Below, one piece after another: positions 1 through 8,972 of a DNA stretch of 64,000 nt. The notes under the pieces were generated by a model, which ran no database searches, was not told where the DNA came from, and saw only the letters and a program-made list of their open reading frames with translations. The DNA comes from Deltaproteobacteria bacterium (GTDB lineage Bacteria > Myxococcota_A > UBA9160 > SZUA-336), in the NCBI GenBank assembly GCA_029261925.1, contig JAJDAJ010000039.1:1-64000 (forward strand). Direction: 5' to 3'. How positions within the stretch are numbered: the stretch's first letter is position 1; every line of letters starts with the position of its first letter. The translations under genes and the position numbers were made by a program.

Positions 1-390
1 CCAGCCGTCGAGCAGCCCCGCGCCCGGCGCTCCGCCGCGCGGTGCGACCGCCACGCGCGGCGCGCCGTCGAGCGTCGCGCTCCGCTCCAGGTAGGGCCCG
101 CGCCAGGCATCCTGCTGGCCGGGCTCCGGTCGGTGGAAGCACTGCTGGCTGGTCAGCGTCGTCTGCGTCGTGCGCGACCCGTCCCAGGCGCAGGGCCACT
201 GGCCGGTGTCCTCGAAGTAGCGCGCGTAGGCCCGGCCGACCGCGGCCATGTCGGCCAGCGTGGTCTCGCGGCGGGTGTCCTGCACGTAGCGCACGACGAG
301 CGGCGAGAGCGCCGCGGCCAGGATCGCCACGACCGCCAGGGTCACGATCGCCTCGACGATCGAGAATCCTTCTCCGCTGCGCAGGCGCAT
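1..390 (-). CDS. Type IV prepilin-like (pseudopilin) protein, 3' end cut by window
   Basis: The reverse strand from the ATG at 390 stays open to the window edge (130 codons, C-terminus missing). The N-terminus has the type III signal of type IV pilins and type II secretion pseudopilins: a short basic leader (MRLRSGEG), a cleavage site at Gly-Phe, then FSIVEAIVTLAVVAILAAAL. Glutamate falls at position +5 of the mature protein, followed by a hydrophobic helix. The following region (ADMAAVGRAYARYFEDTGQWP) resembles GspG-type major pseudopilins, where a short helix precedes a Trp-Pro turn. The protein should be processed by prepilin peptidase and assembled into an inner-membrane-anchored pilus or secretion pseudopilus. 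No other pilus gene is visible, so which machine it serves is unknown. Confidence 0.8.
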   Translation of the reverse strand, partial: MRLRSGEGFSIVEAIVTLAVVAILAAALSPLVVRYVQDTRRETTLADMAAVGRAYARYFEDTGQWPCAWDGSRTTQTTLTSQQCFHRPEPGQQDAWRGPYLERSATLDGAPRVAVAPRGGAPGAGLLDGW

Positions 391-542
391 CCGCGTGCTG
401 CCCCTTCCCGGGCCGCACCTGCGACCCTTCTGCCCTGCAGACACGGTTCGACCGCGCATGCGCCGTTCTTGAACAGGCGGGCAGCACGCGCACAGCGCGC
501 GCAGGCAGGCGGCAGGAGAGCGGCAGCGGAGCCGGAGCCTCG

Positions 543-983
543 CTAGGAGGCCGACTGCTCCTCGAGCAGCTCGATGGTGTTGCCGAAGGGGTCGCGGCCG
601 TACACGCAGAGCGTGGTGCCCAGGTCGACCGGCTCGCTGTTGAAGACCATCCCGGCGTCCCGGAGTCGCGCGTACTCTCCGCGGAGGTCCGACACCCGCA
701 GGCAGATGTGCGTGTAGCCGTGATCGTTGACCGGACGCCGCGCATCCTGCCCCCGGGGCTCCGGGGTCTCGTACTGGAAGACCTCGATCCTGGTGTCGCC
801 GAGCTGGATCATCGCGACCTTCGACGAGGAGCCGGGAAGGCCCACCAGATCGTCGAGCGGCGCGGAGCCCAGCGGCCAGCCCGCCTCGAAGAGCACGTCG
901 AAGCCGAGGACGTCCCGGTAGAACCTGAGCGCCGCTCCGATGTCGGGAACGGAGATGGCCGTGTGGTCGATTCCGTGGATCAT
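543..983 (-). CDS. VOC-superfamily (glyoxalase/bleomycin resistance-like) protein
   Basis: The product is 146 residues with two beta-alpha-beta-beta-beta units typical of the vicinal oxygen chelate fold. It starts HGIDHTAISVPDIGAALRFY and ends DPFGNTIELLEE. The likely metal ligands are His6 in the first unit, a His in GYTHICLRV and the Glu of the terminal IELLE. Members include lactoylglutathione lyases, methylmalonyl-CoA epimerases and extradiol dioxygenases, and the sequence does not decide between them. It lies 74 bases downstream of an SDR gene on the same strand and may be co-transcribed with it, which suits a role in breakdown of small carbonyl or acyl-CoA compounds. Confidence 0.85.
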   Translation of the reverse strand: MIHGIDHTAISVPDIGAALRFYRDVLGFDVLFEAGWPLGSAPLDDLVGLPGSSSKVAMIQLGDTRIEVFQYETPEPRGQDARRPVNDHGYTHICLRVSDLRGEYARLRDAGMVFNSEPVDLGTTLCVYGRDPFGNTIELLEEQSAS

Positions 984-1057
984 TCTGCTCTCCCGCCGGT
1001 TCGAGCCGGCACGCTAGCGACTCGCGCGCGTCGCGTCGAAGCGCGGCTGCCCCGAGC

Positions 1058-1804
1058 TCAGGACAGGGTACCGCCGTCGACGCGGATCGCGTCTCCGTTG
1101 ATGTGGCTGCCGTCCTCCGACGCGAGCATGGCGACGACAGAGGCGACCTTCTCGGGACCCGCCGGACCGCGGGGCGACTCGGTGCGGCGGATCAGCTTCA
1201 TGTCGACGTCGGCGGGCAGGTCCTGCTTCATCATCGACGTCTCGATGCTGCCCGGGCAGACGCAGTTCGCGCGCACGCCCTGCTTGACCAGGTCGATCGC
1301 GAGCACGCGCGTGAAGGCCAGCACCGCGCCCTTCGATGCCGAGTAGGCCGCCGCCCAGGGCTGCGCTCGCAGACCCGCGGTCGAGGCGATGTTGACCACG
1401 TTGCCGCGGGTCTCGAGCAGGTGCGGGACCGCGGCGCGGCACATCAGGAAGGTGCCCGTGGCGTTGACGCGCATGACCAGCTCCCACTCCTCGAGCGAGG
1501 TGGCGGCGACGCTGGCGAAGCGCAGGATCCCGGCGCAGTTCACGAGCACGTCGAGCTGGCCGAAGCGCTCGACGCAGGCCGCGACCGCGGCCGCGGCATC
1601 GGCCTCGTCCGCGACGTCGCAGCGGCGACTCTCGACGCTGACCCCGATCGCCCGCGCTCGCTCCGCGACCCCGCCCAGCGGCCCCTCGGCCAGATCCACC
1701 AGGAACAGGCTCGCGCCCTCCGAGGCCAGGCGCTCCGCGGTGGCCCGGCCGATGCCCGCCGCCGCGCCGGTGACCAGCACCACCTTCTGCTCGAAGCGCT
1801 TCAC
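1058..1804 (-). CDS. SDR family NAD(P)-dependent oxidoreductase
   Basis: This classical short-chain dehydrogenase has 248 residues. The N-terminal Rossmann motif is TGAAAGIG, then NCAG in place of NNAG, and the active site is YSASK with an upstream Ser in NIASTAG. The C-terminal [11 protein letters not shown] is typical of FabG-like members. The start is the GTG at 1804, preceded by a GGGGGG run at good spacing; longer versions of the frame add unrelated sequence. The substrate is probably a hydroxyacyl or alcohol compound but cannot be read from sequence. It diverges from another SDR gene across a 183-base gap in which I see no clear promoter. Confidence 0.87.
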   Translation of the reverse strand: MKRFEQKVVLVTGAAAGIGRATAERLASEGASLFLVDLAEGPLGGVAERARAIGVSVESRRCDVADEADAAAAVAACVERFGQLDVLVNCAGILRFASVAATSLEEWELVMRVNATGTFLMCRAAVPHLLETRGNVVNIASTAGLRAQPWAAAYSASKGAVLAFTRVLAIDLVKQGVRANCVCPGSIETSMMKQDLPADVDMKLIRRTESPRGPAGPEKVASVVAMLASEDGSHINGDAIRVDGGTLS

Positions 1805-1987
1805 GCTGTCGATCCCCCCGGCGCTACCGCGCGCGATGACGCCGCGAGTATACGGGTGCCGAATCCGGACCGATCCGGGAACGCTGCGCGTACCGCGAGG
1901 AGACGGCCGCGGGCAGCGGCGCCCGGCTCCCGAGGCGCGAGGCCCGGCCCCCGGCCGGCGGACCGCCAGGGTACGATCCCGGCGAGG

Positions 1988-2767
1988 ATGGGAAGGCTCG
2001 AGGGCAAGATCGCAATCGTCACGGGCGCGGCGAGGGGTACGGGCGAGGCCACCGCGCGCCGCTTCGCGGCCGAGGGCGCGCGCGTGCTGCTCGGCGACGT
2101 GCTGGACGACCGGGGCAAGGCGGCCGCCGCGGGGATCGGGCCGGCGGCGCTCTACCAGCGACTCGACGTGACCTCGGAGGGCGACTGGGAGGCCGCGATC
2201 GAGCGCGTGACCCGCGAGCTGGGCGGGCTCGACGTGCTGGTGAACAACGCCGCTGTGCTCGAGCTGGCCCCGATCGAGCACACCTCGCTCGACGACTGGA
2301 ACCGGCTGATCACGGTGAACCAGACCGGCCCCTTCCTCGGCATGCGCGCTGCGATTCCCGCGCTGCGGGCGCGCGGCGGCGGCTCCATCGTGAACATCTC
2401 GTCGATCGACGGCCTGGAGGGCATGTGCTTCGCCGGCGCCTACTCGGCCACCAAGTGGGCGCTCCGCGGCCTGACGCGCTGCGCCGCGCTCGAGCTCGGT
2501 CGCGAGAACATCCGCGTGAACACGGTCTGCCCGGCCGGCGGAAGCGACGAGATGGTTGCGCGCTGGCGCGCACCGGGCGCCGAGGACGCCACGGGCTACA
2601 CCGCGAAGCGCGCGCTACCGCGCCACGGGGAGCTCGACGAGATCGTGGCCATGATCCTGTTCCTGGCCTCCGACGAGAGCAGCTTCTGCACCGGCAGCGA
2701 CTACCCGGTCGACGGCGGTCACTCCTGCGGCTCGTACCTGGCCGCGCTTCCCGAGGGGGACGGCTGA
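1988..2767 (+). CDS. SDR family NAD(P)-dependent oxidoreductase
   Basis: This 259-residue short-chain dehydrogenase opens [17 protein letters not shown]. It carries the cofactor motif TGAARGTG, the structural motif NNAAV, a serine in NISSIDG and the catalytic YSATK. The C-terminal [12 protein letters not shown] is close to 3-alpha(or 20-beta)-hydroxysteroid dehydrogenase-like members, so a steroid or alicyclic alcohol substrate is possible but unproven. Its TGA overlaps the ATG of the next SDR by one base (TGATG), so the two are translationally coupled. The ATG at 1988 was chosen because the Rossmann strand begins right after it. Confidence 0.87.
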   Translation: MGRLEGKIAIVTGAARGTGEATARRFAAEGARVLLGDVLDDRGKAAAAGIGPAALYQRLDVTSEGDWEAAIERVTRELGGLDVLVNNAAVLELAPIEHTSLDDWNRLITVNQTGPFLGMRAAIPALRARGGGSIVNISSIDGLEGMCFAGAYSATKWALRGLTRCAALELGRENIRVNTVCPAGGSDEMVARWRAPGAEDATGYTAKRALPRHGELDEIVAMILFLASDESSFCTGSDYPVDGGHSCGSYLAALPEGDG

Positions 2768-3531
2768 TGCGCATGCGCGACGAGATCGCCCTGATCACGG
2801 GCTCCACGTCGGGGCTCGGCAAGGAGATCGCCCGCCTGTTCGCCGCCGAGGGCGCGCGCGTGGCGGTCAGCGGTCGCAGTGCCGAGCGCGGCGAGGCGCT
2901 GGTGAAGCAGATCCGCGAACAGGGAGGCGACGGCGCCTTCTTCGCCGCCGACCTGTCCGAGCCGGCGAGCTGCGACGGGCTGGTGCGCGACGTCGATGCC
3001 CACTTCGGCGGTCTGACCGTGCTGATCAACAACGCCGTGGGCGGCGGGCGCGACGCGCGCATCACGGAGATCTCGATCGAGGACTGGGAGTCGCGCCTGC
3101 GCGTCAACCTGACCGCGGTCGCATGGCTGTGCCGGGCATCGATCCCGGTGATGATCCGCAGCGGGCACGGCTCGATCGTCAACGTCTCGTCACGCGCCGC
3201 CGAGCGCGGTACGCCGAACCTGTCGTCGTACGCCGCCTGCAAGGGGGGGATGAACGCGCTGACGCGCTCGATCGCGATCGACTACGCCAAGCAGGGCATC
3301 CGCTGCAACTCGATCACCCCCGGCTACATCCTGCACGAGGTCCGCGACGCGGAGCTCGACCCCGCGCGCCGCGCGCGCCTGGAGGGCCAGCACCTGACGC
3401 GCCTGGCGACCGCGAACGACGTCGCCCTGTCCTGCCTGTACCTGGCCAGCCGGGAGTCCGAGGTGATCACGGGGATCGACCTGCCGGTGAGCGGCGGGAG
3501 CACCACCGCCCGCGCGCTCACGCTGGGATGA
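2767..3531 (+). CDS. SDR family oxidoreductase with altered NNAG motif
   Basis: This 254-residue short-chain dehydrogenase has the cofactor motif TGSTSGLG, a serine in NVSSRAA and the active-site YAACK. The usual NNAG is NNAV, so the conserved glycine is replaced. It starts at the ATG overlapping the previous stop; a second in-frame ATG two codons later is an alternative. The end overlaps the start of the DUF3500 gene by four bases (ATGA), giving a three-gene unit SDR-SDR-DUF3500. The C-terminal ITGIDLPVSGGST is typical of FabG-like enzymes. The reaction is probably NAD(P)-dependent alcohol/ketone interconversion, substrate unknown. Confidence 0.85.
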   Translation: MRMRDEIALITGSTSGLGKEIARLFAAEGARVAVSGRSAERGEALVKQIREQGGDGAFFAADLSEPASCDGLVRDVDAHFGGLTVLINNAVGGGRDARITEISIEDWESRLRVNLTAVAWLCRASIPVMIRSGHGSIVNVSSRAAERGTPNLSSYAACKGGMNALTRSIAIDYAKQGIRCNSITPGYILHEVRDAELDPARRARLEGQHLTRLATANDVALSCLYLASRESEVITGIDLPVSGGSTTARALTLG

Positions 3532-4571
3532 TGCGCGCTGCCGTCGTACCCTGCCTGCTGCTCGCGGCGGCGCTGGCGACCGCGGACCTCGCGGGGACGG
3601 GCCCGGGCCTGGAGCGCGCCGGCCGCGGGCTCGCCGACGCGCTCGGCCCCGATCACGCGGCGCGCCATGCATTCGACGACGCCGAGCGCTTCGACCTGCG
3701 GCTCGCGCCGTTCCGGCTCGAGGGCCTGACGCTGCGCGAGATGGACCCGGGGCAGCGCGACGCCCTTTGGTCGCTCGTCGACGCGCCGCTCTCGGCAGCG
3801 GGCCGCAGCACCGCGCGAGCCATCATGGCGCTCGAGACGGAGGTCGCCCGGGCCGAGCGCGAGGCGGGCTTCCCGCGCTCGCTGGCGCGCTTCGTGGTCG
3901 ACCGCGACCCGGAGGCCTACCACGTGACCCTGTACGGCGAGCCCGGGGCCGGGGAGCCCTGGGGCTTCCGCTTCGACGGTCACCACCTGTCGCTGAACGT
4001 GACGCAGGTGCCGGGCGAGACACCCTCGACCACGCCGCTGTTCCTCGGCGCCCAGCCGCGCCGCGTCCCCGCCGGGGGGAGCCCGGCCGGCTCGATGGTG
4101 CTCGGAGAGCAGGAGCGCCTGGCCCGGGAGCTGTACGCGTCCCTGAGCGGCGCGCAGCGCGCGGCCGCCACGCTCCCCTGGGCCGGCCAGCGCGAGCTGA
4201 TGCGGGGCACGGCGCGCAGGCTCGGGCGCCTGCCGCCCCCCGAGGGGCTGGCGCGCGGCGCCATGAGCTCCGGCTCGCGGCGGCGGCTCGACGCGCTGCT
4301 GGAGTCGTACCTGGGCCTGCTCGACGCGGACCTCGCCGGGGCACGCCGCCGGGAGATCCGGGCCGCCGGACTCGACGCGGTCCACCTGGCCTGGTCCGGC
4401 GGGGAGGGCGACGACGCCCCACTGTACTACCGGCTCCAGGGACCCGCGCTGCTGATCGAGTTCGACAACAGCGAGCCGGCCGCGAGCCACATCCACGTGC
4501 TCTGGCGCGATCCGCGCCGCGACTACGGACTCGACCTGCTGGCCGAGCACCGCGCGCGCCTGCCCCACTGA
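3528..4571 (+). CDS. DUF3500 family secreted protein
   Basis: The product has 347 residues and a hydrophobic N-terminus (MMRAAVVPCLLLAAALATA), likely a signal peptide. The body matches the DUF3500 family as I know it: LREMDPGQRDALWSLVDAPL, then EPWGFRFDGHHLSLNVT, then a TPLFLGAQP segment and a QR-rich helix near the end. The biochemical role of the family is not established. Tandem ATGs (ATGATG) overlap the preceding SDR stop, so translation is coupled to that pair. It may take part in turnover of an extracytoplasmic substrate that the SDRs then oxidise, but that is only context. Confidence 0.8.
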   Translation: MMRAAVVPCLLLAAALATADLAGTGPGLERAGRGLADALGPDHAARHAFDDAERFDLRLAPFRLEGLTLREMDPGQRDALWSLVDAPLSAAGRSTARAIMALETEVARAEREAGFPRSLARFVVDRDPEAYHVTLYGEPGAGEPWGFRFDGHHLSLNVTQVPGETPSTTPLFLGAQPRRVPAGGSPAGSMVLGEQERLARELYASLSGAQRAAATLPWAGQRELMRGTARRLGRLPPPEGLARGAMSSGSRRRLDALLESYLGLLDADLAGARRREIRAAGLDAVHLAWSGGEGDDAPLYYRLQGPALLIEFDNSEPAASHIHVLWRDPRRDYGLDLLAEHRARLPH

Positions 4572-4582
4572 GCCCGGACACC

Positions 4583-4604
4583 CCGGGAGCCGGCAGCCTC
4601 CCGG
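4583..4604 (+). terminator. GC-rich hairpin after the SDR-SDR-DUF3500 unit
   Basis: CCGGGAG and CTCCCGG form a perfect 7-bp stem around an 8-base loop, starting 12 bases after the DUF3500 stop. No T-run follows, so this is at best a weak or factor-assisted terminator. Confidence 0.3.
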
Positions 4605-4684
4605 CAGCTCCCGCGGCCGGTACCCCCGCCCTTCATTCGGGCGAGAGCGTTGCCGAAGGGACGCAGCAGGACGCGAGAGGATCC

Positions 4685-5473
4685 ATGAGCGCCCCGTCCC
4701 AGCCACGTCTGATCGTGCTCGGCGCCGAGAACGCCGGGCTGCAGGTACTCTGCGCCCACCTGAACGCCCACCCCGAGGTCGCCGTGCGCGAGAGCGACAG
4801 CGAGTTCTTCACCTCGGAGCGGAGCTGGAGCCGCGGGCTCGACGCCTACCGCTCGCTCTTCCCCGACGGCGTGCGCGTGACCGGCGAGTGCGCCCCGAGC
4901 TGTACGCGACTGCCGCGCACGCAGGGCTGCGCGGAGCGGCTGCGCGAGGCGCTGCCGAAGCTGCGGCTCGTGTACCTGATGCGCGACCCGATCGACCGGA
5001 TCGTCGAGGCGTACGTCGCACGGCGCACCGCGGGCCAGGAGGAGCGCACCTTCCGGGCCGTGCTCTCGACGGTGAGCGGCAACGACTACGTGGACCGCAG
5101 CCGCTACCACATGCAGCTCGAGCCCTACTGGCGGGCCTTCGGCCGCGAGCGCGTACACCTGCTGACCTGGGAGTCGCTGCGCGACGAGACGCGCCGCGAG
5201 GTCCGCACCCTCTACCGCTTCCTGAACGTGGACGCGGACTTCTTCGACGCCGGGCTGGAGAAGCCCGACGTGCCCGATCCGACCGGAAGCTGGAGCACGC
5301 ACACCTGGCGCCGGCTGCGCGGCTGGCTGCACGGCGACGCCGACCCGCTGGCCCCGGAGACCCGGCCGCGCGTCGACGTCGACATGCGCATCTGGCTCGA
5401 GCAGGCGCTGGCCGCGGACGTGGCCCGACTGCGCGAGACCACGGGCCTCTCGTTCCCCGGCTGGAGCATGTAG
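4685..5473 (+). CDS. Sulfotransferase-fold protein with degenerate PAPS loop
   Basis: The product has 262 residues. The 3'-phosphate-binding segment of PAPS-dependent sulfotransferases is clear (LRLVYLMRDPIDRIVEAY, Arg100-Asp101-Pro102), as is the following SRYHMQLEPYWRAFGRERV helix pair. The N-terminal 5'-phosphosulfate loop, normally G-x-x-K-x-G-T-T, reads GAENAGLQ (residues 13-20). The catalytic/phosphate-binding Lys is Asn16 and the two Thr are Leu-Gln. The ATG follows a GAGAGGA SD. A glycosyltransferase gene follows after 74 bases, so a role in glycan or lipid decoration is possible. Without the Lys, either activity is lost or the donor differs. Confidence 0.75.
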   Translation: MSAPSQPRLIVLGAENAGLQVLCAHLNAHPEVAVRESDSEFFTSERSWSRGLDAYRSLFPDGVRVTGECAPSCTRLPRTQGCAERLREALPKLRLVYLMRDPIDRIVEAYVARRTAGQEERTFRAVLSTVSGNDYVDRSRYHMQLEPYWRAFGRERVHLLTWESLRDETRREVRTLYRFLNVDADFFDAGLEKPDVPDPTGSWSTHTWRRLRGWLHGDADPLAPETRPRVDVDMRIWLEQALAADVARLRETTGLSFPGWSM

Positions 5474-5522
5474 ACCGCGCAGAGCACGGGCCTTCCCCGG
5501 TGTGCGGAGGCCTGCCGCCTGC

Positions 5523-5536
5523 CAGCAGCCTGCTAG
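5523..5536. repeat. Solo copy of the CTAGCAG(C/G)CTGCTG repeat
   Basis: CAGCAGCCTGCTAG lies in the gap between the sulfotransferase and glycosyltransferase genes. It differs by one base from each end of the inverted-repeat element at 34444-34542. Related short copies sit at the stop codons of pepN and sufT. Confidence 0.45.
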
Positions 5537-5547
5537 GCTCCGGGCGC

Positions 5548-6642
5548 GTGATCGCGATCGACGTCAGCAGCGCCGCCGGGCCCCCGCCGCAGGGGGGCAT
5601 CGCGGAGATGACGCGCCGTCAGATCGAGGCGCTGCTGCGAATCGATCCCGGGACGCGCTACTGGCTCTGCTATCGCTGGTCGCGCTACCGCAAGGGACAC
5701 CTGCTGCGCCCCGAGGCGCCGCGTGCCTCGCTGCGCATCCTGCACGATCCCTGGAACGCGCTGCTGATCCCCCGCGCGCGCCTGCTGCACAGCACCTCGC
5801 ACCACCTGCCGCGCACGCCGCGCATTCCAAAGCTGGTGACGATCCACGACCTGAACCATGTGCGGCATCCGGAGTGGAGCACGCCGAAGCACCTGGAGCG
5901 GAACCTGGAGCGCCTGCGGACCACGATCGAGCGCGCGGACTGCGTGGTCACGCCCAGCCGCTTCACCGCCTCGGAGGTCATGGACGCGTACGGCTTGCCC
6001 GGGGCGCGCGTGCGCGTGGTGCCCAACGGCGTGGACGCCGCACGCTTCGCCGCGCTCGCGCCCGACGACCCGCGCGTCGTGCGGGCGCGCGAGCGGCACG
6101 GCGCCTTCGTGCTCGCGGTCGGCCTGCTGGTGCCGCGCAAGAACTTCGCCCGTCTCGTGGAGGCGGTTGCGCGCATCGAGGGTCTGGGGCTGGTCCTGGT
6201 CGGCCGCCGCGGCATCGCGAGCGACGAGGTGCACGGGGCGGCGCGACGCAGCGGCCTGGCGCCGCGCTTCACACACCTGGAGACGGTCGAGCACGAGGAG
6301 CTGCGCGCACTGCTGACGGCGGCGCGCGCCTTCGCGGTGCCGAGCCTGTACGAGGGCTTCGGCCTGGTGCTCGCCGAGGCGCTGGCGGCCGGGCTACCCG
6401 TGGTCAGCTCCGACGCGGCCTCGCTGCCCGAGGTGGCGGGCGACGCCGCCCTGCTGGTCGACGCCACGCAGGTCGACGCACTCGAGGCGGGTCTGCGACG
6501 CGCGGTCAGCGACGAGACGCTGCGCGAGCAGCTGCGGCAGCGCGGGCCACAGCGGGCCCGCGAGCTCACATGGGAAGCCTCGGCGCGGGCGCTCCGGGAC
6601 GTCTACGGGGAGCTCCTGGGCGCCGCGGATCCGCGGAGCTGA
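5548..6642 (+). CDS. Glycosyltransferase family 4 (group 1) protein
   Basis: The product has 364 residues with a GT-B fold. The N-terminal domain begins VIAIDVSSAAGPPPQGGIAE. The C-terminal donor-binding domain has FVLAVGLLVPRKNFARLVEA, then FAVPSLYEGFGLVLAEALAA, where the E-x7-E motif (EGFGLVLAE) contacts the sugar nucleotide. It should transfer a sugar from an NDP-sugar with retention; donor and acceptor are unknown. The start is GTG at 5548. It may work with the preceding sulfotransferase-fold gene on an extracellular glycan. Confidence 0.87.
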   Translation: MIAIDVSSAAGPPPQGGIAEMTRRQIEALLRIDPGTRYWLCYRWSRYRKGHLLRPEAPRASLRILHDPWNALLIPRARLLHSTSHHLPRTPRIPKLVTIHDLNHVRHPEWSTPKHLERNLERLRTTIERADCVVTPSRFTASEVMDAYGLPGARVRVVPNGVDAARFAALAPDDPRVVRARERHGAFVLAVGLLVPRKNFARLVEAVARIEGLGLVLVGRRGIASDEVHGAARRSGLAPRFTHLETVEHEELRALLTAARAFAVPSLYEGFGLVLAEALAAGLPVVSSDAASLPEVAGDAALLVDATQVDALEAGLRRAVSDETLREQLRQRGPQRARELTWEASARALRDVYGELLGAADPRS

Positions 6643-6715
6643 TCCGCGCGTACGGCTCGACAGCCTCCGGGCGACTTGGAATCATCCGCGTGCCTTCCAC
6701 CAGGAGAACCGGAGC

Positions 6716-7231
6716 ATGAGACGCCGCATGGGCGCGGTCCTCGCGACGCTGGCCGTGGCCGCATGCGGCGACACCTCGCCCGAGCAGAGGCTCGCAGCCC
6801 TCAGCCAGGAGCGCGAGGAGGCCGAGGCGGCCCTGGAAGACGCCCGCGAGGCCGTCGTGGACCAGGAGGCTCTGGTCGAGCAGACGCGCACAACGCTCGA
6901 GGTCCGGCGCGAGGACCTGGCCAGCGCGCAGGAGAGCCTGGCCGAGATCGAGAAGCGCATGCAGTCGATCGCGAGCGACCCGGTGGTGTTCCGCGGGGTG
7001 CAGCGCCGCCTGCTCGAGGATTCGCTCTTCGAGGGGCTGGCGATCCGCGTCGAGGTCGATCAGGGCGTGGTCGTGCTGCACGGTCGGGTGCCCGACGACG
7101 CCACGCGCGACGCCGCGATCCAGGCGGCCCGGAGCTTCCCGGGCGTGGTCAGCGTGCTGTCGCGGCTGGCCGTCTCCGCGGAGCCAGCGCGCACCACGCT
7201 GGAACCGGCTTCCGGCGCCGGAGCGCCGTGA
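6716..7231 (+). CDS. BON-domain lipoprotein with coiled coil
   Basis: The product has 171 residues. The signal peptide ends in the lipobox AVAAC (Cys17), so it is predicted to be a lipid-anchored envelope protein. Residues about 24-85 are rich in Glu, Ala and Arg with heptad character and should form a coiled coil. Residues about 88-150 match a BON domain ([20 protein letters not shown], then [14 protein letters not shown]), as in OsmY and other envelope proteins thought to bind phospholipid. An AGGAG lies upstream of the ATG. The stop overlaps the start of the AsmA-like gene by four bases (GTGA), so the two are probably made together. Confidence 0.85.
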   Translation: MRRRMGAVLATLAVAACGDTSPEQRLAALSQEREEAEAALEDAREAVVDQEALVEQTRTTLEVRREDLASAQESLAEIEKRMQSIASDPVVFRGVQRRLLEDSLFEGLAIRVEVDQGVVVLHGRVPDDATRDAAIQAARSFPGVVSVLSRLAVSAEPARTTLEPASGAGAP

Positions 7232-7974
7232 GCCGCATCGGCAAGGCCGCCCTCCACGGGACGCTGGCGCTCCTGGTCCTGGGCATCTTCGCGTGGGTAT
7301 ACGCCGACTCGCTGGTCGCGCGCGCCATCGAGCGCGGCGGCGAGGAGGCGCTCGGCGTCGAGACGACCGTCTCCGACGTCGACCTGCGCTTCCGGCGCGG
7401 TGCGGTGGACCTCTCGGGGCTGCGAATCGCCAATCCCGAGGGCTTCGAGGGCAAGCGCTTCCTCGAGATCGGCGAGGCCACGGCCGAGGTCGCGCCGCGC
7501 AGCCTGCGCGAGCCGCTCGTCGTGATTCCGCGCATGGTGCTGGACGGGGTCACGCTCTCGCTGGAGGGCGTCCCGGGTCGGACCAACTACGGCGCGCTGC
7601 TCGGGCATGCCGCGAGCCTCCGCAGCGACGACGACGGCCGGCGCTTCGTCATCGAGGAGCTGGTCGTGCGTGGCCTGCGGGCGGACCTCTCGCTGCAGGG
7701 ACTCGGATCGACGCTCGCCGGCACGCGCGTCGAGGTGCCCGAGATCGTGCTTCGCGACGTGGGCCGCGGCAACGGCGGCATCGGCATGGCGCGGCTGATC
7801 GCACAGATCACGCGCGAGATCGCGGGCGCGGTCGCCCGCCAGCGCCCGCAGCTCGCCGGCGTGCTCGTGGGAGACGTCGGAGGACGCGTCGAGGACGCCC
7901 GCCGCTCGATCGACGTGCTCCGCGAGCGGGCCGTCGAGGGGCTGCGCGGCCTGCTCGGAGGCGACGAGCCGTGA
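7228..7974 (+). CDS. AsmA-like membrane-anchored envelope protein
   Basis: The product has 248 residues and starts at a GTG overlapping the BON gene stop. Residues about 9-27 form one membrane helix ([19 protein letters not shown]). The rest resembles the N-terminal module of AsmA/YhdP-type proteins: a beta strand pattern around [13 protein letters not shown], then [19 protein letters not shown]. Larger AsmA relatives bridge the periplasm and influence phospholipid transport. This one is short, so it may act as an adaptor. Coupling to the BON lipoprotein supports an envelope role; the exact job is not known. Confidence 0.7.
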   Translation: MSRIGKAALHGTLALLVLGIFAWVYADSLVARAIERGGEEALGVETTVSDVDLRFRRGAVDLSGLRIANPEGFEGKRFLEIGEATAEVAPRSLREPLVVIPRMVLDGVTLSLEGVPGRTNYGALLGHAASLRSDDDGRRFVIEELVVRGLRADLSLQGLGSTLAGTRVEVPEIVLRDVGRGNGGIGMARLIAQITREIAGAVARQRPQLAGVLVGDVGGRVEDARRSIDVLRERAVEGLRGLLGGDEP

Positions 7975-8029
7975 TGCGGGTCCCGGGCCCCCGCGCGCCC
8001 GGCAGCGGAGCCCCGGACCGGGAGCGCTA

Positions 8030-8965
8030 GTGCCGGCGCCGGCGCGGCCGGAGCGCTGCCGCTTCGCACCGACGACCTCGGGCCCCGCGCACCCGGGCAC
8101 GCTGCTGGCGGCGCTGCTCTGCTGGCTCGACGCGCGCTCCCGCGGCGCGGAGCTGATCCTGCGCCTCGAGGACATCGACCCCGAGCGCTGCACGCCCGCC
8201 CACGCGGACGCGATCTGCGCCGCGCTCGAGTGGCTCGGCATCGACTGGGACGAGCGCGTGGTCCAGAGCACGCGCGCCGCCGCGCACACGGGCGCACTGC
8301 GCCGGCTCGCCGCAGACGGGCGACTCTACGCCTGCACCTGCACGCGTGCCGAGATCCGGCGGGCCCGTCTGCCCGCCGTCGATGGCGGCTGGCGCTACCC
8401 CGGGACCTGCCGCGCGCGCGGGATCGGCGCCGACGAGCTCGACGACTGCGACGCCGCGCTGCGCCTGCGCCTGCCCGACGGCGAGATCGAGGCCCGGGAC
8501 GAGAGCGGCCTGGACCTCGAGCGCGATCCGCTGCGGGCGCTCGGCGATCCGCTGCTGCGACGCCGCGACGGGACGGTGAGCTACGCACTCGCCGTGGTGG
8601 TCGATGACGCGATCGACGGCATCACGCGGATCGTGCGCGGCCGCGACCTGGCCCACACCACCGCCGGGCAGATCGCGCTGCAGCGCCTCCTGGACCTGCC
8701 GACTCCGGCCTACCGGCACCACCTGCTGCTCCTGGAGCCCCGCGGAGGCAAGCTCGCGAAGCTGCACGGCTCGGTGGCCTGGGAGCAGCTGCGCGAGGTC
8801 TACGGCCCCGCCGAGCTCTGCGGCTGGCTGGCCAGCGCGGCAGGCCTTCAGCGCGCGCCCGACCCGATCCGCCCCGCCGGGCTGCTGAGCGGCTTCGGCT
8901 GGGACCAGGTGCGCCGGACCGACGCCCGGGTGCGCTGGAGCGACGGCCGCCTGGAGCTGGGCTGA
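8030..8965 (+). CDS. gluQ: Glutamyl-Q tRNA(Asp) synthetase
   Basis: The product has 311 residues, the size of the GluQ family, which is GluRS without the anticodon-binding domain. It attaches glutamate to queuosine at position 34 of tRNA(Asp). The HIGH-like signature is [19 protein letters not shown] (His21-Pro-Gly-Thr), and the family's KMSKS-like loop is [10 protein letters not shown] zinc-type cysteine set is visible at [10 protein letters not shown] and [16 protein letters not shown] and [14 protein letters not shown] are typical of the family. The start is a GTG at 8030; the only thing before it is an 18-codon stretch after the AsmA-like gene. Its stop is 7 bases from the stop of the convergent ATPase gene. 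Confidence 0.9.
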   Translation: MPAPARPERCRFAPTTSGPAHPGTLLAALLCWLDARSRGAELILRLEDIDPERCTPAHADAICAALEWLGIDWDERVVQSTRAAAHTGALRRLAADGRLYACTCTRAEIRRARLPAVDGGWRYPGTCRARGIGADELDDCDAALRLRLPDGEIEARDESGLDLERDPLRALGDPLLRRRDGTVSYALAVVVDDAIDGITRIVRGRDLAHTTAGQIALQRLLDLPTPAYRHHLLLLEPRGGKLAKLHGSVAWEQLREVYGPAELCGWLASAAGLQRAPDPIRPAGLLSGFGWDQVRRTDARVRWSDGRLELG

Positions 8966-8972
8966 GCGCCGG

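Noticed and set aside
990..1015. GGTTCGAGCC as a tRNA T-arm
   Set aside because: The rest of a tRNA cloverleaf is not present around it; it is part of a simple GCCGG/CCGGC palindrome between two genes.
42..1346. A 434-codon plus-strand open frame at the left edge
   Set aside because: It runs antisense to the prepilin, VOC and SDR genes, which all have convincing motifs on the minus strand.
7974..8030. An 18-codon ORF between the AsmA-like gene and gluQ
   Set aside because: It starts directly after the AsmA-like stop but encodes a Pro/Gly/Arg-rich string with no SD or conserved feature; most likely chance.
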